A stretch of 64,000 bases of DNA from Marsupella aquatica (taxonomy: Eukaryota > Marchantiophyta). Made by a program: the position numbers and the translations under genes. The stretch is from NCBI GenBank assembly GCA_973895155.1, contig OZ316891.1:18352001-18416000 (forward strand). The letters run 5' to 3'. This document shows positions 36,501 to 48,600 of the stretch, piece by piece (position 1 is the first letter of the stretch; each line of letters begins with the position of its first letter). Below the pieces are notes generated by a model, which saw only the letters and a program-made list of their open reading frames with translations, was not told the DNA's origin and did no database searches.

Positions 36501-39308
36501 AGGTGGCGAGATCACCGTTAACGGTAGGTAAAGACCATACAGCCGCTCAATTTATTCGAACATTAATCCGAATAATCAAGAATATGACAGTCCGAGTAGC
36601 TTAGAAAGGCTCCTACCCCACCCTTCGATTCTACCTTGAGCAGAGTAAATCCCCTGTTGTAGTGTGAGTCACCAACGATGACGCTTGCACCTAGGCTTTA
36701 AAAGATATCTTCTCCCGCGACCCTTAATCATAAACTGTAAATACCTGTATAAGGCCTTTACAGAGACAGGAATCCATCCTGCGGAAAACTTAGTTAACAA
36801 CTGCTGTTAAAGAGGAAAGAAAACTCACTTTCCGCAGACGAGGCAGTGCAAACCACCTTGCCCTGTTCCACCCTCATATCTTCTCTTGAGGGAATGATCA
36901 TCACTTATCATACGTGAATACCGAATTCCAGCTTTGGTCATCTTTGTTATAAATTCTGCTGACAGCTCATATGCATCATAATATGTTTCCTCCACCTCTT
37001 GACTATTCCCCTGCTTCTGCTGCTCGGCCAGCTTGCGACTCTTAGTCGCTCTCTCTATCTCCATGACTAAGGATGGCCTTTTTGGTGCTGGTTCACGTTG
37101 CAGATTTTCTCGAGGCTTAGAATCTATCTTCGTAGTACCATTGGCAGAGTTCTTCGGTGGCCCATTACTATTAAGTCCACTATTATTTAAACTGTTACCA
37201 CCGACGTTATTCTTTTGAGGGGCATCATCAATAACTCCTGCTTTGCCCACAATTACTGGGTTCTTGCTCTCCTTCGTCTCTTGATTGCCATCCTTAACAA
37301 CTTCTACAGTAGAAGGCTGCCCAGAAGACCCAGCTGCCGCTATGCCATTTGCAGCAGCTGAAGTCTCAGCCACGGTGACAGTGGCAGAGGAAGGTATATT
37401 GCAGTTCGTTTTCTCACCTGGCCCACTTCTATCCGTAGTAGATGCAAGTTGTGCTAACTTACCACTTGGAACAGCAGGAGGTCCTGCGTTGTTTCTCTCA
37501 TGATGTTTTGACGGTTTTTTCCCACTGCTAGAGACTTGTTTGGAAAGGTTGGCTGTAGTTTTCGCAATAGCAGCTGCTAGAGTGTCCTTCTCATTACGAC
37601 GATCCGAACGAGCAGATTTACTGCTGTCAGCAGGAGGTCGTTCATCGTCCACAGGCCTCTTTCTGCCACCCTCCTTGGCAGCTTTCTCGGCTCTTTCTCT
37701 CTCAATGTACTTCGTGACTAATCCAACCCTTTGATTGACCACGGAGTTGTACGCATAAGGTCTACTATTGGCCATCCCGTACTGCTGCGGCGGCTGCTGG
37801 TGGTGGTCGTAGCTTCTTCCCCCGGAACAACTGTTGTAACGCAAATCTTCATCATCTCCGCCCCTGCCATACCGCCCTCCCTCAACCCTTCTGGACACAG
37901 CAGACCATCTCTTGGGGTCATCTACACGATCTCCATAACCCACGTTTCGCTCTCCTGGCCCTCTAGGATAATCACGTCTACTTTCTCTCCTGCTTTGTCT
38001 GTCACTTCCGCCGTTCCAAGAGCTGTTCTTCCCTGGTAGAACGTCCCATTGTGAAGGAGCTTTTGTACTGTGCCTTGAGCGGCCCCAGACAGGGCTCCTA
38101 GTGGGACTGTCACGACGTGGACTCATTGGGGCGACAGCCAGGCGAGTGCGAGGGCTCAATGGAGGGCCACCATAATCCCATCCATTCCCACCCCTTGGAC
38201 TCATAAGAGGAGAAATCCTCCTTGGACTCATGGGAAAGTCTACCTGAGGCTGCTGTGTTAAAAAGTCTTCCTCCCTGGAAGGCGAAAACCCTCGCCTGTT
38301 GGGCAGTCTTCCTCCGTAATCCAAAACTGGAGGGTAGACCTCTCTTCTCCTGGGGCTCAGGGCTGGGGAAAAGTCCTCCCTTCGAGGACTCATCATCTGG
38401 GGAAAATCGTCCATGCGAGGACTCATAGGTGGAGTCAAATCCTCTCGTCTGGGGCTCATCATTCGCACGATCTCATCCCTTCTGGGACTCATCGGCATTG
38501 CAGCACGAGGACTCAGTGGGGTTGGAATTCGACCATCCTCTTCCCAACCACCAGCCACATGGATCAGTCTGCCATCTCTCCCAATCTGCCTCCCTTGATA
38601 CACCCCTTGCTGCTGCTGCAGCCTCTGAGGCTGAGCATGACCAGCAGGTAGAGCAAGCTGGGCCTCATCTGCTCCAACATATGCCCCACGAAAGGCCCCT
38701 ACGCCTTTGAGTTCGTGGGGCTGATTACCTCTTCCTAACTCAGGACCGGAGTACATTGTTCTCAAGCTTCCGCCAGGCAACTGAACTTGCTGCTGCTGCA
38801 GCAAGCCATAGCTGTCAACGTTGCTGTAACTGTGGGCACCTACACCACCACCCACTCCTCGAACGGGAGGAAGAGGCTGTGCGTAAGAATTCATGCCACC
38901 TGGGCCCATGTGGCTACCTTGCTCATATGGCAATCGATTTCCACCATTGCTAAGTATTTGCTGGGTGGTGTGCATGAGCGGCTCTGGCGCAGGGAGTGGT
39001 AAGGGTCCTCTGCCTCCTGAAACCAACCTTCCGTCTCCCAGACCTCCCTGGACACTCCTACCAGAAACCAACCTTGGATCCACTCTGGGGTCTATTACAG
39101 GGTATGAAGCTCCTGGTAATCTTCTTGAGAGAATTGGATCAAGATCCGAGCTCACCCTTCTCACATTGCTGGGGTCCCTACTTCCCATGCCGGTATCCCT
39201 CGACGGGCCCAGGTGGTGAGGAGCAGAGTCGGCATAAGGAGCATGATACCCTTGATACTGCGCATTGCCAGGATCCCTCCCGAAACCCATTCGATTCCGG
39301 CCAGCCAT
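33501..39308 (-). CDS. Zinc-finger/XS-domain protein 1 (SGS3-related), Ser-Pro-Arg-rich
   Basis: Exons 39308-36829, 35598-35324 and 33904-33501 join in consistent phase (2, then 1) to give 1052 residues. Residues 1-820 are disordered and rich in Gly, Arg, Ser and Pro, with many SPRR/SPRM motifs around 265-405 and basic stretches before the finger. A zf-XS finger follows: C822, C825, H841, H854, split by intron 1 just after the CxxC half. The XS domain starts at WPPIVVVENT (886-895) and includes FGHRGIVHVEF and EAERLH. XS domains occur in SGS3 and FDM proteins, which bind dsRNA and support siRNA pathways; this protein has the finger and XS but no XH domain or long coiled coil. The C-terminus is Lys-rich. 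Role in RNA silencing is inference. Introns are 1230 and 1419 bp. An ATG in good context opens exon 1. Confidence 0.85.
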
Positions 39309-42300
39309 CTCTCTCTCTTTCTCTCTTCAGGTCTCTTTTGACTTCCTTGGGTTCAACAGGTATAGTGCCGTCCGGTCTGAATGCAATGTCACCCCCTGCA
39401 AGACCGTCAAACCTAAGCTAAGCTGCACAGCGAATGGTCGAAGTGTCCCACTACAGTAGTCAAATCAACATAGCACCCAAGCTGGACGGTCTCCGACGAC
39501 ATCCATGCCGGCCACCGCGTCAACTCAGCGTGACTCGCCATCATTACCGAGAAGGCCAGCTGAACACAAACCCAGGCAATAAACTCAGCGACAATAGACG
39601 GAACTCCAATGCAGCTAAGGAAAATTCTCCACTCGCTAAAAATTTCAGAAACTCTACTAAAATAAAATCCAATCCGGAATACAATTAAAGAAATCACTGA
39701 CCTTAGCATGGCGGAAACAGCAAAGAAAATACCTAACCAAATCGCTCTTAGAGTAGGCCGCAACGGGAAGCAAAGATAGAGGAAGACATACCGAAGCTTC
39801 AACAGGATCATCGCGAGGCAAGAAACAGATGAGAGCGATCAATTAAGCAGGGTAGACAGCAAGATCCGTTTTAGAAAAATGAAAATTTGACAGAAACAGA
39901 GTAATTTAGGGTCGGAAATAGCAAGACGCACCGCAATTGGCCCTCCTGAATCAACAAACCTTTCTCCGACCTCACATGACTCACTCTAGAGCGACGTCGC
40001 CAAAAATGACACGGACTTTTAAATTGATAACACCGGCCCTCGATGGGAACGGAGCATTATCCTAAAGGTATAAATAATTAGGTGTGCATGGATCAATCGG
40101 TGCGAAACCGCTTACCCTACTTCGACCTCATTCATCCTCCTCCTCAACTATCCAGCCAGCGACCCAAATTCCACAAACCCACCATCAGCGAAGTCCTCCG
40201 AGCCCGTCCTTTACAACCAACTTAAAACCCTCAACCATAACAAGCAACCCCTCGACTTCCTCTTGCTCCTTCGTCCCCCCGCGCGCGATCCTCCTCTTCC
40301 CTCCTCCCACCGGCCTGCCCGACAGCCAGCCAGCGCCTTCAAACTGCGAAGAAATACATCCGGACAATCTTCAGAACAGAATGTCTTTCCACTGCCCCTT
40401 CCTCTCCTTCATCGTCCGCTCCCTACTACTCTCTCTGCCTCTCTCGCTTTCCAACTGCGAAGAAATTCATAAGAACAATCTTCAGAACAGAATGTCTTCC
40501 CACTGTCCCTTCCTCCCCGACATCGTCCGCTCCCTACTACCTCTCTCTACCCTCTCTGCCTCTCTCGCCCTCAAACTGCGAAGAAATTCATCAGAACAAT
40601 GTTCAGAACAGAATGTCTTTCCAGTGCCCCTTCCCCTTCATCATCCGCTCCCTACTACTCTCTCTGCCTCATATCAAGCCAATCAAACAAGCTTCATAAC
40701 CAAAATCCTTCAGAACAGAGACTGCGCGCAATTTTTGCCCAACAATGATGGGCACTGGGGAAACCCGCCGGACAAAGAATGTCTTCCGGTCCGACACAGG
40801 AGTCCAGAACACGTGTTCCCTTGTCATTGGGAGTGAACCGGACCCAGGAGGTCTTGACCAGTTTGACCGGATAATGGGAAGATGAGACCAGAGGTCCGTG
40901 GTGGGAGCTTGGAAACTGCTTAGAGGCTCGCCCATCCTTAGTCGAAGATCGACCAAACAGTTCAGTTATGCCCCACATTCCCACAATGATTAACCGCCTC
41001 GAAGAGCAGTCGACGGTTAAATTAAGCGAAGCCCAACGCCGATCGTGTAACGCGGATGGAAAAGACTCGAGAACGGTGGTGGAGTGATGAGAGCTCCAGT
41101 TTTTTTAGCACTCTCTTGCTTCTTTGCTCGCAACCGTTGCCGCCTCTGTGGCTGTTGGGCATTGGCTAAAGGCTGTTCCAGTTACAAGAATTAGTTGCGG
41201 GATAGTAACGCTGACTTGGGCTGTCATCGGCGAAACGATTCAGCTACAGAGCTTACGTCCGAGATGAAGTTGTGAGATCCATGGCGAATACTGGGCTGCG
41301 TCTGTGGTGCTCGGGATTCTTGGCCTTGTAATTTGCTCTCATATGCTCGACGACGTCAACGCATATATTCCAGGACATGTGGGCCATAGATCCCACTGGG
41401 GGAGGACGCCTTATAAACTGCCCCATATAGTATCAGTATGCTAGATAATTATAGTCGTATGCTGACACAAAAAGAATATGTAGTAGTCTCCGTCGACGAT
41501 TCGGCGTAGGCTTGGCTTGGGTACCGGGTAATCTGAGTCAGAAGACATCACCCAGATGCTACAAGGATAGCAGAAAGTTTAGAAACTGGCCTGGTGATGA
41601 ACTACTGTGGGAGGTGGTGCCACGACAGGTTCACCAGCCAGTGGGTTTGAAGTCTATTCGAGCTTCTCTTCCGAAAACGAGATGACACTGTGAATGTTCC
41701 ACACTCATAAAGTCGACAATACTTTTGGTTCTATCTTTTGGCTTACGGTTGCCTGGGATTAACTTAATTAAAGAAAAGACCAAGAATTCATGACTTCGCC
41801 AATCAGTGTCCTCAAGGATCCCGTAAGGTGCTGGATCACAAATGTTTTCTGGGCCTTCCATGATAGCTCACTATTACCACCAGCGACAGTTCCCTTCCTG
41901 GGCATAAAGTTGATGACAATTCTAGTGAGCCCTGCCCGTATCCTGGCATCCCATCAACTGCGAAAAGCGATCGGATGTCTACTCTGCTAATATTTCTCAC
42001 GTCCAGCACTATTTAAAAAAAAAGGTGTACCTACGACACTAAGGACTTGGCGGTACTTATCTGGGCAATCCAACAGGCCATGCGCAATATCCTTCTCGTC
42101 GATTGGAATCCTGAAATACCCCGTGAACAATCGTGGGTCTGAGCTGATTGAACGTTTGGTCCTGACACGAGCGTTGCAGAGAAATGTGACCTCTCTCTTA
42201 AGTGTCATTCCAGTCACGTACCGTCACGTCATGTGTATGGCGAGGACATTTTAGTCAGTGGATCGACCAAAATCGCGACATTCACGACTGGACGATGCAA

Positions 42301-42626
42301 GCGGACTTGTAAATCTGAAAGAGAGATAATTAAGACCTTATAACACCACGGAAGAGAAATAGCCAATATCTGCCCGTATAACAAGATGAGTATCATATCT
42401 GTACAACTATTTAAAGGGCACCAAGTGGATGAATTTTAACGTGTTGGAGAATCCTAGTCTACCCATTCCACAAGACGTTGCACTAGTCCTGGTCGTTTTG
42501 CACAAACGCAGATCCGCACTCTCAAAATTGCGAGTATTCACAAGTAAATACCATCGTAAACATCATCCGGCCGTGCAAGATCCGATGAAGATTGAATGCT
42601 GTCAGGGGACGCTTCTACTATGGCAT
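39309..42626. other. Intergenic region between the two zf-XS genes
   Basis: It holds the upstream side of zf-XS gene 1, a threefold minisatellite (40342-40690) and otherwise unique DNA. The 250-codon open frame over the minisatellite is low-complexity and I do not call it a gene. A minus-strand frame at 41987-42217 has no support. Confidence 0.5.
40342..40690. repeat. Minisatellite, three units of about 111-121 bp
   Basis: The block AACTGCGAAGAAAT begins units at 40342, 40453 and 40574. Each continues with CAGAACAGAATGTCTT, then a CT-rich section containing CTCCCTACTACTCTCTCT. The plus-strand frame stays open across the first two units, producing repeated peptides, but unit lengths are not all multiples of three. 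Confidence 0.9.
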
Positions 42627-45600
42627 TCATGTTTGAAGTGCTTGACTACAGTCCGAATCTGCAGTATCGAAAAACTCCCTCAGGTTCTGAATCTCCCAGT
42701 CTACGTATTGCTTGTTCGGATCAATATGCTTTATCACTCGGGGGATAGCGAGATACCCATAAAGTATCCGCTTCACAGACACTTTGTCCTCGAGAACTGC
42801 AAGAAGCCCACTGCTTTCTTGTACCTCTGTGGCGTCACAAAGGAGAGCCCTGCAAACATGTCCAGTTAAAGAAACTTAGACCATGTGAAGATGTTGAGAT
42901 CATCTCACCACCTTCCAGTAGTTCTGTAGCAATTTCAGAGATGTGCAAGGCGAGGTTCTTACTTGAATTTCGGCTTTAGCCGTAACCAGTCTTCGTAAGA
43001 CCTTGCATGGAGCTCAAATTGACGATGCATATGTTTTGCAGCTATCCAACCTCGCTGAGTGGTCGGAAACTCCACCAAGACTTGGCCTGTGAGGGTATTT
43101 TCCCTCACCACAGGATGCAATTTCCGCTTTCCTTGATCTCCAAGTGCTGTTTAGACACAGATCCCAACATACATCGGATGAGATAACCGCGTGGAGAGGC
43201 GAACGAAATGTACACAGGAGCCCTTCAAGCGCATGACTGCACTTAAGCGAGCTAGACGCTGTGCTTAGGTACCTCATGTGTTGAATGACAACACAAAGAA
43301 AGGCTTACCTCGAAGCATGTGCATCAGCTCATTGGTATGGAGGCTGATCGGACTTCCTCCTCGATCCAATCCAATTAGAGTATTCTCCAGCACAACTACT
43401 GGTGGCCAAACACCTTCAATCTGAAACGATTGCTCTCCAGCCACACTATGGCAGGCTGGAGTATTTCCAGGTTCATCAAGATGCAAAAGGTTTCTGATTG
43501 CCTGTGCATATCCTCGATGCTCCGGTTGCCTCAACTTTTTAACTTCCTTGGCATGAGCTAGAAGAGACATGACACTTGAAAATACTCTGATTTTTCTGCG
43601 TTCAGAACAAGGCAAGTTCAGCTAGCGTACTCCAGCCATAACACAATACAATCAGTTCGCAAGCACACCAGTACCACACAGGACACCTACATCTGTGATA
43701 GTACCCTAATGTGTTGGACAGATGCCAAATGAATAATGGTCGAGGGTCAACCAGCACAGGAACAAGCCTAGCACGGACTCTGAACCACCTGACAGGTTCG
43801 TCCTGCTTTGCAAGACGCCTCACTCGGGAACTTCATTAACATCACGCGAAGATCTGGGAGAATACATTCACAGGTTCTCCCTGGCAAATGACCAAATCAG
43901 GCAATTTTCACATTTCAGAGACCAAAGTCAACATCGGTCGACGATGAGATAGACAATCCGATTCAAATGACTCAAATGGACAGTCTTATTAAGTTGTACC
44001 ATTCGCAGTAAAGCATGGCATGAACAGGACAATATAGGCTCTGGGGACTTTGTCACGATGCTACGTTGATCACCCCAAAGTGTAGCAAGAAACTCAAAAG
44101 GAGAAAAGGATAAAAGGCATCCAGACCAACCTGGCTGTGTGACTGGGCGGCTTCCTAGACGAATAGTTCAAAACTTCCGACTCTCCACTATAAAGAACAA
44201 CCAACTCCTTCTATGACTAAAACACCTTCAGGTAGGTCCTTTGCCGATGGACCTCCATGAATTTCCCCTGGATTCCTATGCTCACCTTGCAGATTGACAA
44301 GGCCAAGAACCTCGTGAAGTTGAGATCTTCATCTAAGTAAAGAGGATAGTCACCCTTGGTACATGATGATGGTAGAATTATTGATTTTCAAGTCTATCAA
44401 TCAACCAGGGAAAGGGCGAGAAGTAGAAAGCAGAAAAGATTCAGTAAGACAGTCTTAGAGAAAATTTGACAGGATGAACCTCACTCCTTATTTTCCAGAA
44501 GAATAGCAGGGAAGATTCAGTAAACCTAGTGAACTCCAGTAATCTGCCACATAAGCTGATGCCATCTGCAATGATGTTTGTGTAGCTAATACGTAAATCA
44601 TAGATGCGAGCGTCAGCAACTTCATACTGAAGTAATGACTTTTAATTTCACATCGACTTGCGTTTAAGACTTTAAATTGTCAGCTCCGCACAGGAGTACG
44701 GAAAAATGGTCACATCACACTTCCTAAAACAGAATGAGGCCAGTTATAGGCATTCGTGACAGCCATTTCCAAGAACTAATAACGACAATCCTAAGTGATT
44801 CATAGTATGTGTCAAAGTGCCTGCAACTACTTTCATCACCAAGGTTGTCAGATCTTTCGAAATCGAAACGCCACAATGCTTGGCTAGGTTAACATATCGC
44901 AGGTCACAAAATTTGGAACATTGCAGAACTTGAGAAGACCACAAGATTTCTGGGACATGTCCATTATGAAAGGCTCCCAATGAAGTCGTCCAGCAGAACC
45001 GTTTCATAGAGTTAACTCTAATTGACAATCGAAATCTACTCACATCTTCATCTTATCCCCATCTGCACGTTGCAAGGCAAACAAAGGTCTAATCTTCTCT
45101 ATCGAGAACGAGTGACCTGAGGGGACTAGCACGAAGACAGCACCAAACACCATTTGAAGCAAATGTTCTTTATGAGAACAAGTTGCTAAATCCTTGACTA
45201 GGCTAAGTGCACTATGCCAGAACCTCTGCAACCACAATGCCAACACATCCTGTCTGCAGCAATGGTAACCGAACCACTGGATTAAGGAGACTAAACAACA
45301 GAAGGGCACCCACAGGTCATGGGAGACCTGTAGAGAGCATAGCTTTTGTAGAATCTGTCAATGAACAGCGACTTTTCTCTGGCAACAGCATTCCGAATGC
45401 GCACTGGAACTTCCAGTAGCGTTGCGTTGCAAGTTTGTGGCTGGGCGTGAGACAAAAACATATGTAGAAATTTTGAACATTCGTGTCGAAGAAAGCCTAT
45501 GCCATCTGGGCTCCATATTGCCACATGTAATATTCTGAATACGATGTCGCGCGGTTCTAAATCCGATGGGACTCAACAGATTTCGAACCTGGTCCTTTAG

Positions 45601-48600
45601 AGGCTGTCGAGGTGATCACACTGATATCTCTCCAGCTTACCTCACTATCCTGTCCTCCGCTGTTGTAGAGAAAAATATATAAGACTTCTCGAATCCTTCC
45701 CACTGGGTAAAGATAAATGCCCACACGGAGTTCCCATCAAACGACTTCCAGCATCCCTCCGTTCGAAGTGCCCTAAAATGAGTCTCCTTGTCATTCAGTT
45801 TTGGAGGCCATCAGACAGCAAAAAATGGCATTCGGTTCAAAGGGTTACATCTAGAGAAATTGAAGTGCACGTCATCAAGCTCCAAAGCCCTCAGCCTGAC
45901 ATAAGTAGAGCTGCGGTACTTGAACTGCGAGATTTTAGGACATAAGCTTAGTCAACGGCAATTGGATTTTTGCCTCGGCGAAGTTCGTACAAAATTTGTG
46001 TTTCGGTTCTCGAGTGCTTTCATTTAGCAGATTCCTTTAAATAGTAGACAGAAAAGGTTAAGAGAGGCTGCTGTCCAATTCAACTGCTGGATGTCTGTAT
46101 GGATCCTAAACCCAAGGAAGAAAGTTCAAGGTGTCTAAAAGCAGCTAGAGTTCAAAAATATGGTTCACTAAACCATCAGGACAACTCGAATGCTCCTCAC
46201 ACTACTGGCCACTACACCAGCTTAATGGCTCCTCACCAGGCTCTCCTCGACTGAGACAGCTAGCTAATTATACATCTGTCAGACATAGAACAATGGTGTT
46301 TCATTTTAAAGTCTCGTAATTGCACTTACAAGAATGCAATATCGAGGATTTGACAGGGCCGACAAGCCTGTAGAGAGTAGTTTCACCACCAGTGTTTCTG
46401 ACAGATTCTCTTTTCCCTTGTGCATCGTCAAGAGTCGCTTTCCTTCAAAAGGGTAGTCATAATCCTGCAGGAACTGCGATTTAAAAACATGTCGTAGACT
46501 TTGAAGTTTGCAAACAAAAAAACTTCGTGAAGTGACATTCCACGTACTATAGGTTGCCCAATATTCAAATTGCCGAGGTATCGAAATGTACTGCCTCCCA
46601 GAAAATAGGACATATCCCGGTTACTTTGTAATTGCAACGCTGGAGATTGATTTTTAGTTTTCTTTTTACCCTGTTTGCACGAATTGAAGAGGGTTTTCCA
46701 CTTTGGCTTGCACGCCTAACTGTACGGCTTTCAAATGAAGTCTTACACGGCGCCTGTGCAAGACAGAAAATCACAGCGGTGGTACGAGCAATGCACTTAT
46801 CCCCAAACCTAAAGCAGTGCACACTTGGAGAGAACTTAATGAGTGCCGCCAAACCTTACACTATCAAATTTGGTTTGCTAGCAGATACAAGCTACCGAGC
46901 TGATCAATTACTTAGTTCCAGTGGATAAACTGTTGTAGTACTTTTGATAGTTAAAGCTGACAGTCATTTATGTCCGCACTTCTCTGGGCAAGACAGACAG
47001 GATAAAGCCCTGGCTCCATGCAGAGGATGAACCAACTTGCGAATTCTTCTCATCCACAACTTCGTACTCAGAGCAAAGCTTGCACATTTATCCAATTACT
47101 TTTACCTGACTCCCGGGTCAAAGCTTGGTCTGAAAAGCGACTGAGGAACTACTGACCCCATTGGAGCTGAGATCTCGGTGAGAAGTAATGTCAGCACCAC
47201 TTTATGATACAGAAAATTGGTTCCTTAAAAAGTCTCTCGGCCACTCAGTATCCTGGGAAGACCCTAGTCTGGCATCGTCTTGTCCAATCAGCCAGTCTGC
47301 TGATCCGGCGTTGTTGAGAGAAGCCATTATCTTTCTTTCTGTCGCAATTGAGACCGTGAAATGATAGTCTTCAAGAAACTACAATCCTCTTGAAAAGCAT
47401 TAAATATATGTTCGTTCTGCAGTCCTCTCCAGCCATGAGGTCAAAGCTCACACCGTTGACGGACCGAAATCCGTTGACGGACCGAAATGAACACGTCGAA
47501 GCCAACAGAAACAGAAGACTCCTTTGTAAACTACAAACTCACAACTGTGTAGCAACTGTACTCATCTAATGCACTGAATATCTGCTCGTTCTGGAGTCCC
47601 ATCTACCCATGAGGTCAAACCACATCGTTGAAGGACTGGAATGATCATATAGCAGCTGACAGCAACGGAGGACTCTCCTTTGTAGAGTAAGAACTCATAC
47701 GTAGAGTATCCATTGTACTCATACACTTCAGTCAAAATAAACAAATTACCCAGAATAGGGCGATTGAATTAAGTTGTCAGAATCGATCGACGATCCTAGC
47801 CTTTTTTGCCTTGATGCAGGAAGGTGGAATAGGACTGGTTCACGCTTCACATGGTACAAAAGAAGGTAACATAATCAAACTTGACACAGGGATTCTTCCC
47901 CAATTACAGAGGCTTTAGCTATCTAAGTGTGAGCAGGATTCCACTGCATTCGACTTGCAATGGAGGAAACGTTGGAAAGAAGGAATTAGACTAACCGAAT
48001 CAAAACGAACACCAGTCAAGCTGAGTCGCATCCAGAGATTCTAACTATCTTAAAACCCTTAATACTTAATGTCGAATGAATGATGTTTTTAGATCAGTGA
48101 GCTTTACAGCAGTTATCACCAACAGAGTGTCCATTGAACGAGCGTCACGGACATACATGCAAATTCATCTTCACAAAGCTAACACTGGCAGTCATCGAAC
48201 CATCAAACTAAAATCTGAACTTACAGGCCAGATGCATCTAAATGGACCAAATGAAAGGGTTTTCTCGTCCCCTGGGCTTCAAATAGGAATCGAAAGAGGC
48301 AAAACACGGAAAGCACCAAGCAGCAGATGGCCATCGAATGCCCAAAGGGACCCAGACCAATGAAGAGATGAGTCAGAACGAAAGCATCCGATACGAAGTC
48401 CAGAGGGACGAAACGCGTGACTGACAAAGAACAACAACTGATTGTTTCGATGACAGTTCAAGGCAACGCTAACAGTGAGAAAGGATCGGAACGACTGCAA
48501 AACAACCAAATGAGACAAACGAAAAATGAAGAATGGGACAGAGTGAGTGAAGGAAGAATCTGTGTTGAGTTTCTAATTGAGAATGAATAACTGAATGAAT

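Noticed and set aside
37033-39459. Numerous plus-strand open frames
   Set aside because: They are antisense shadows of the large first exon of zf-XS gene 1.
40084-40836. 250-codon plus-strand open frame
   Set aside because: It is produced by the minisatellite, is low in complexity and shows no domain or splice context.
46565-46852. 95-codon minus-strand open frame
   Set aside because: No domain, overlaps a plus-strand frame of equal length, and contains dispersed-repeat words.
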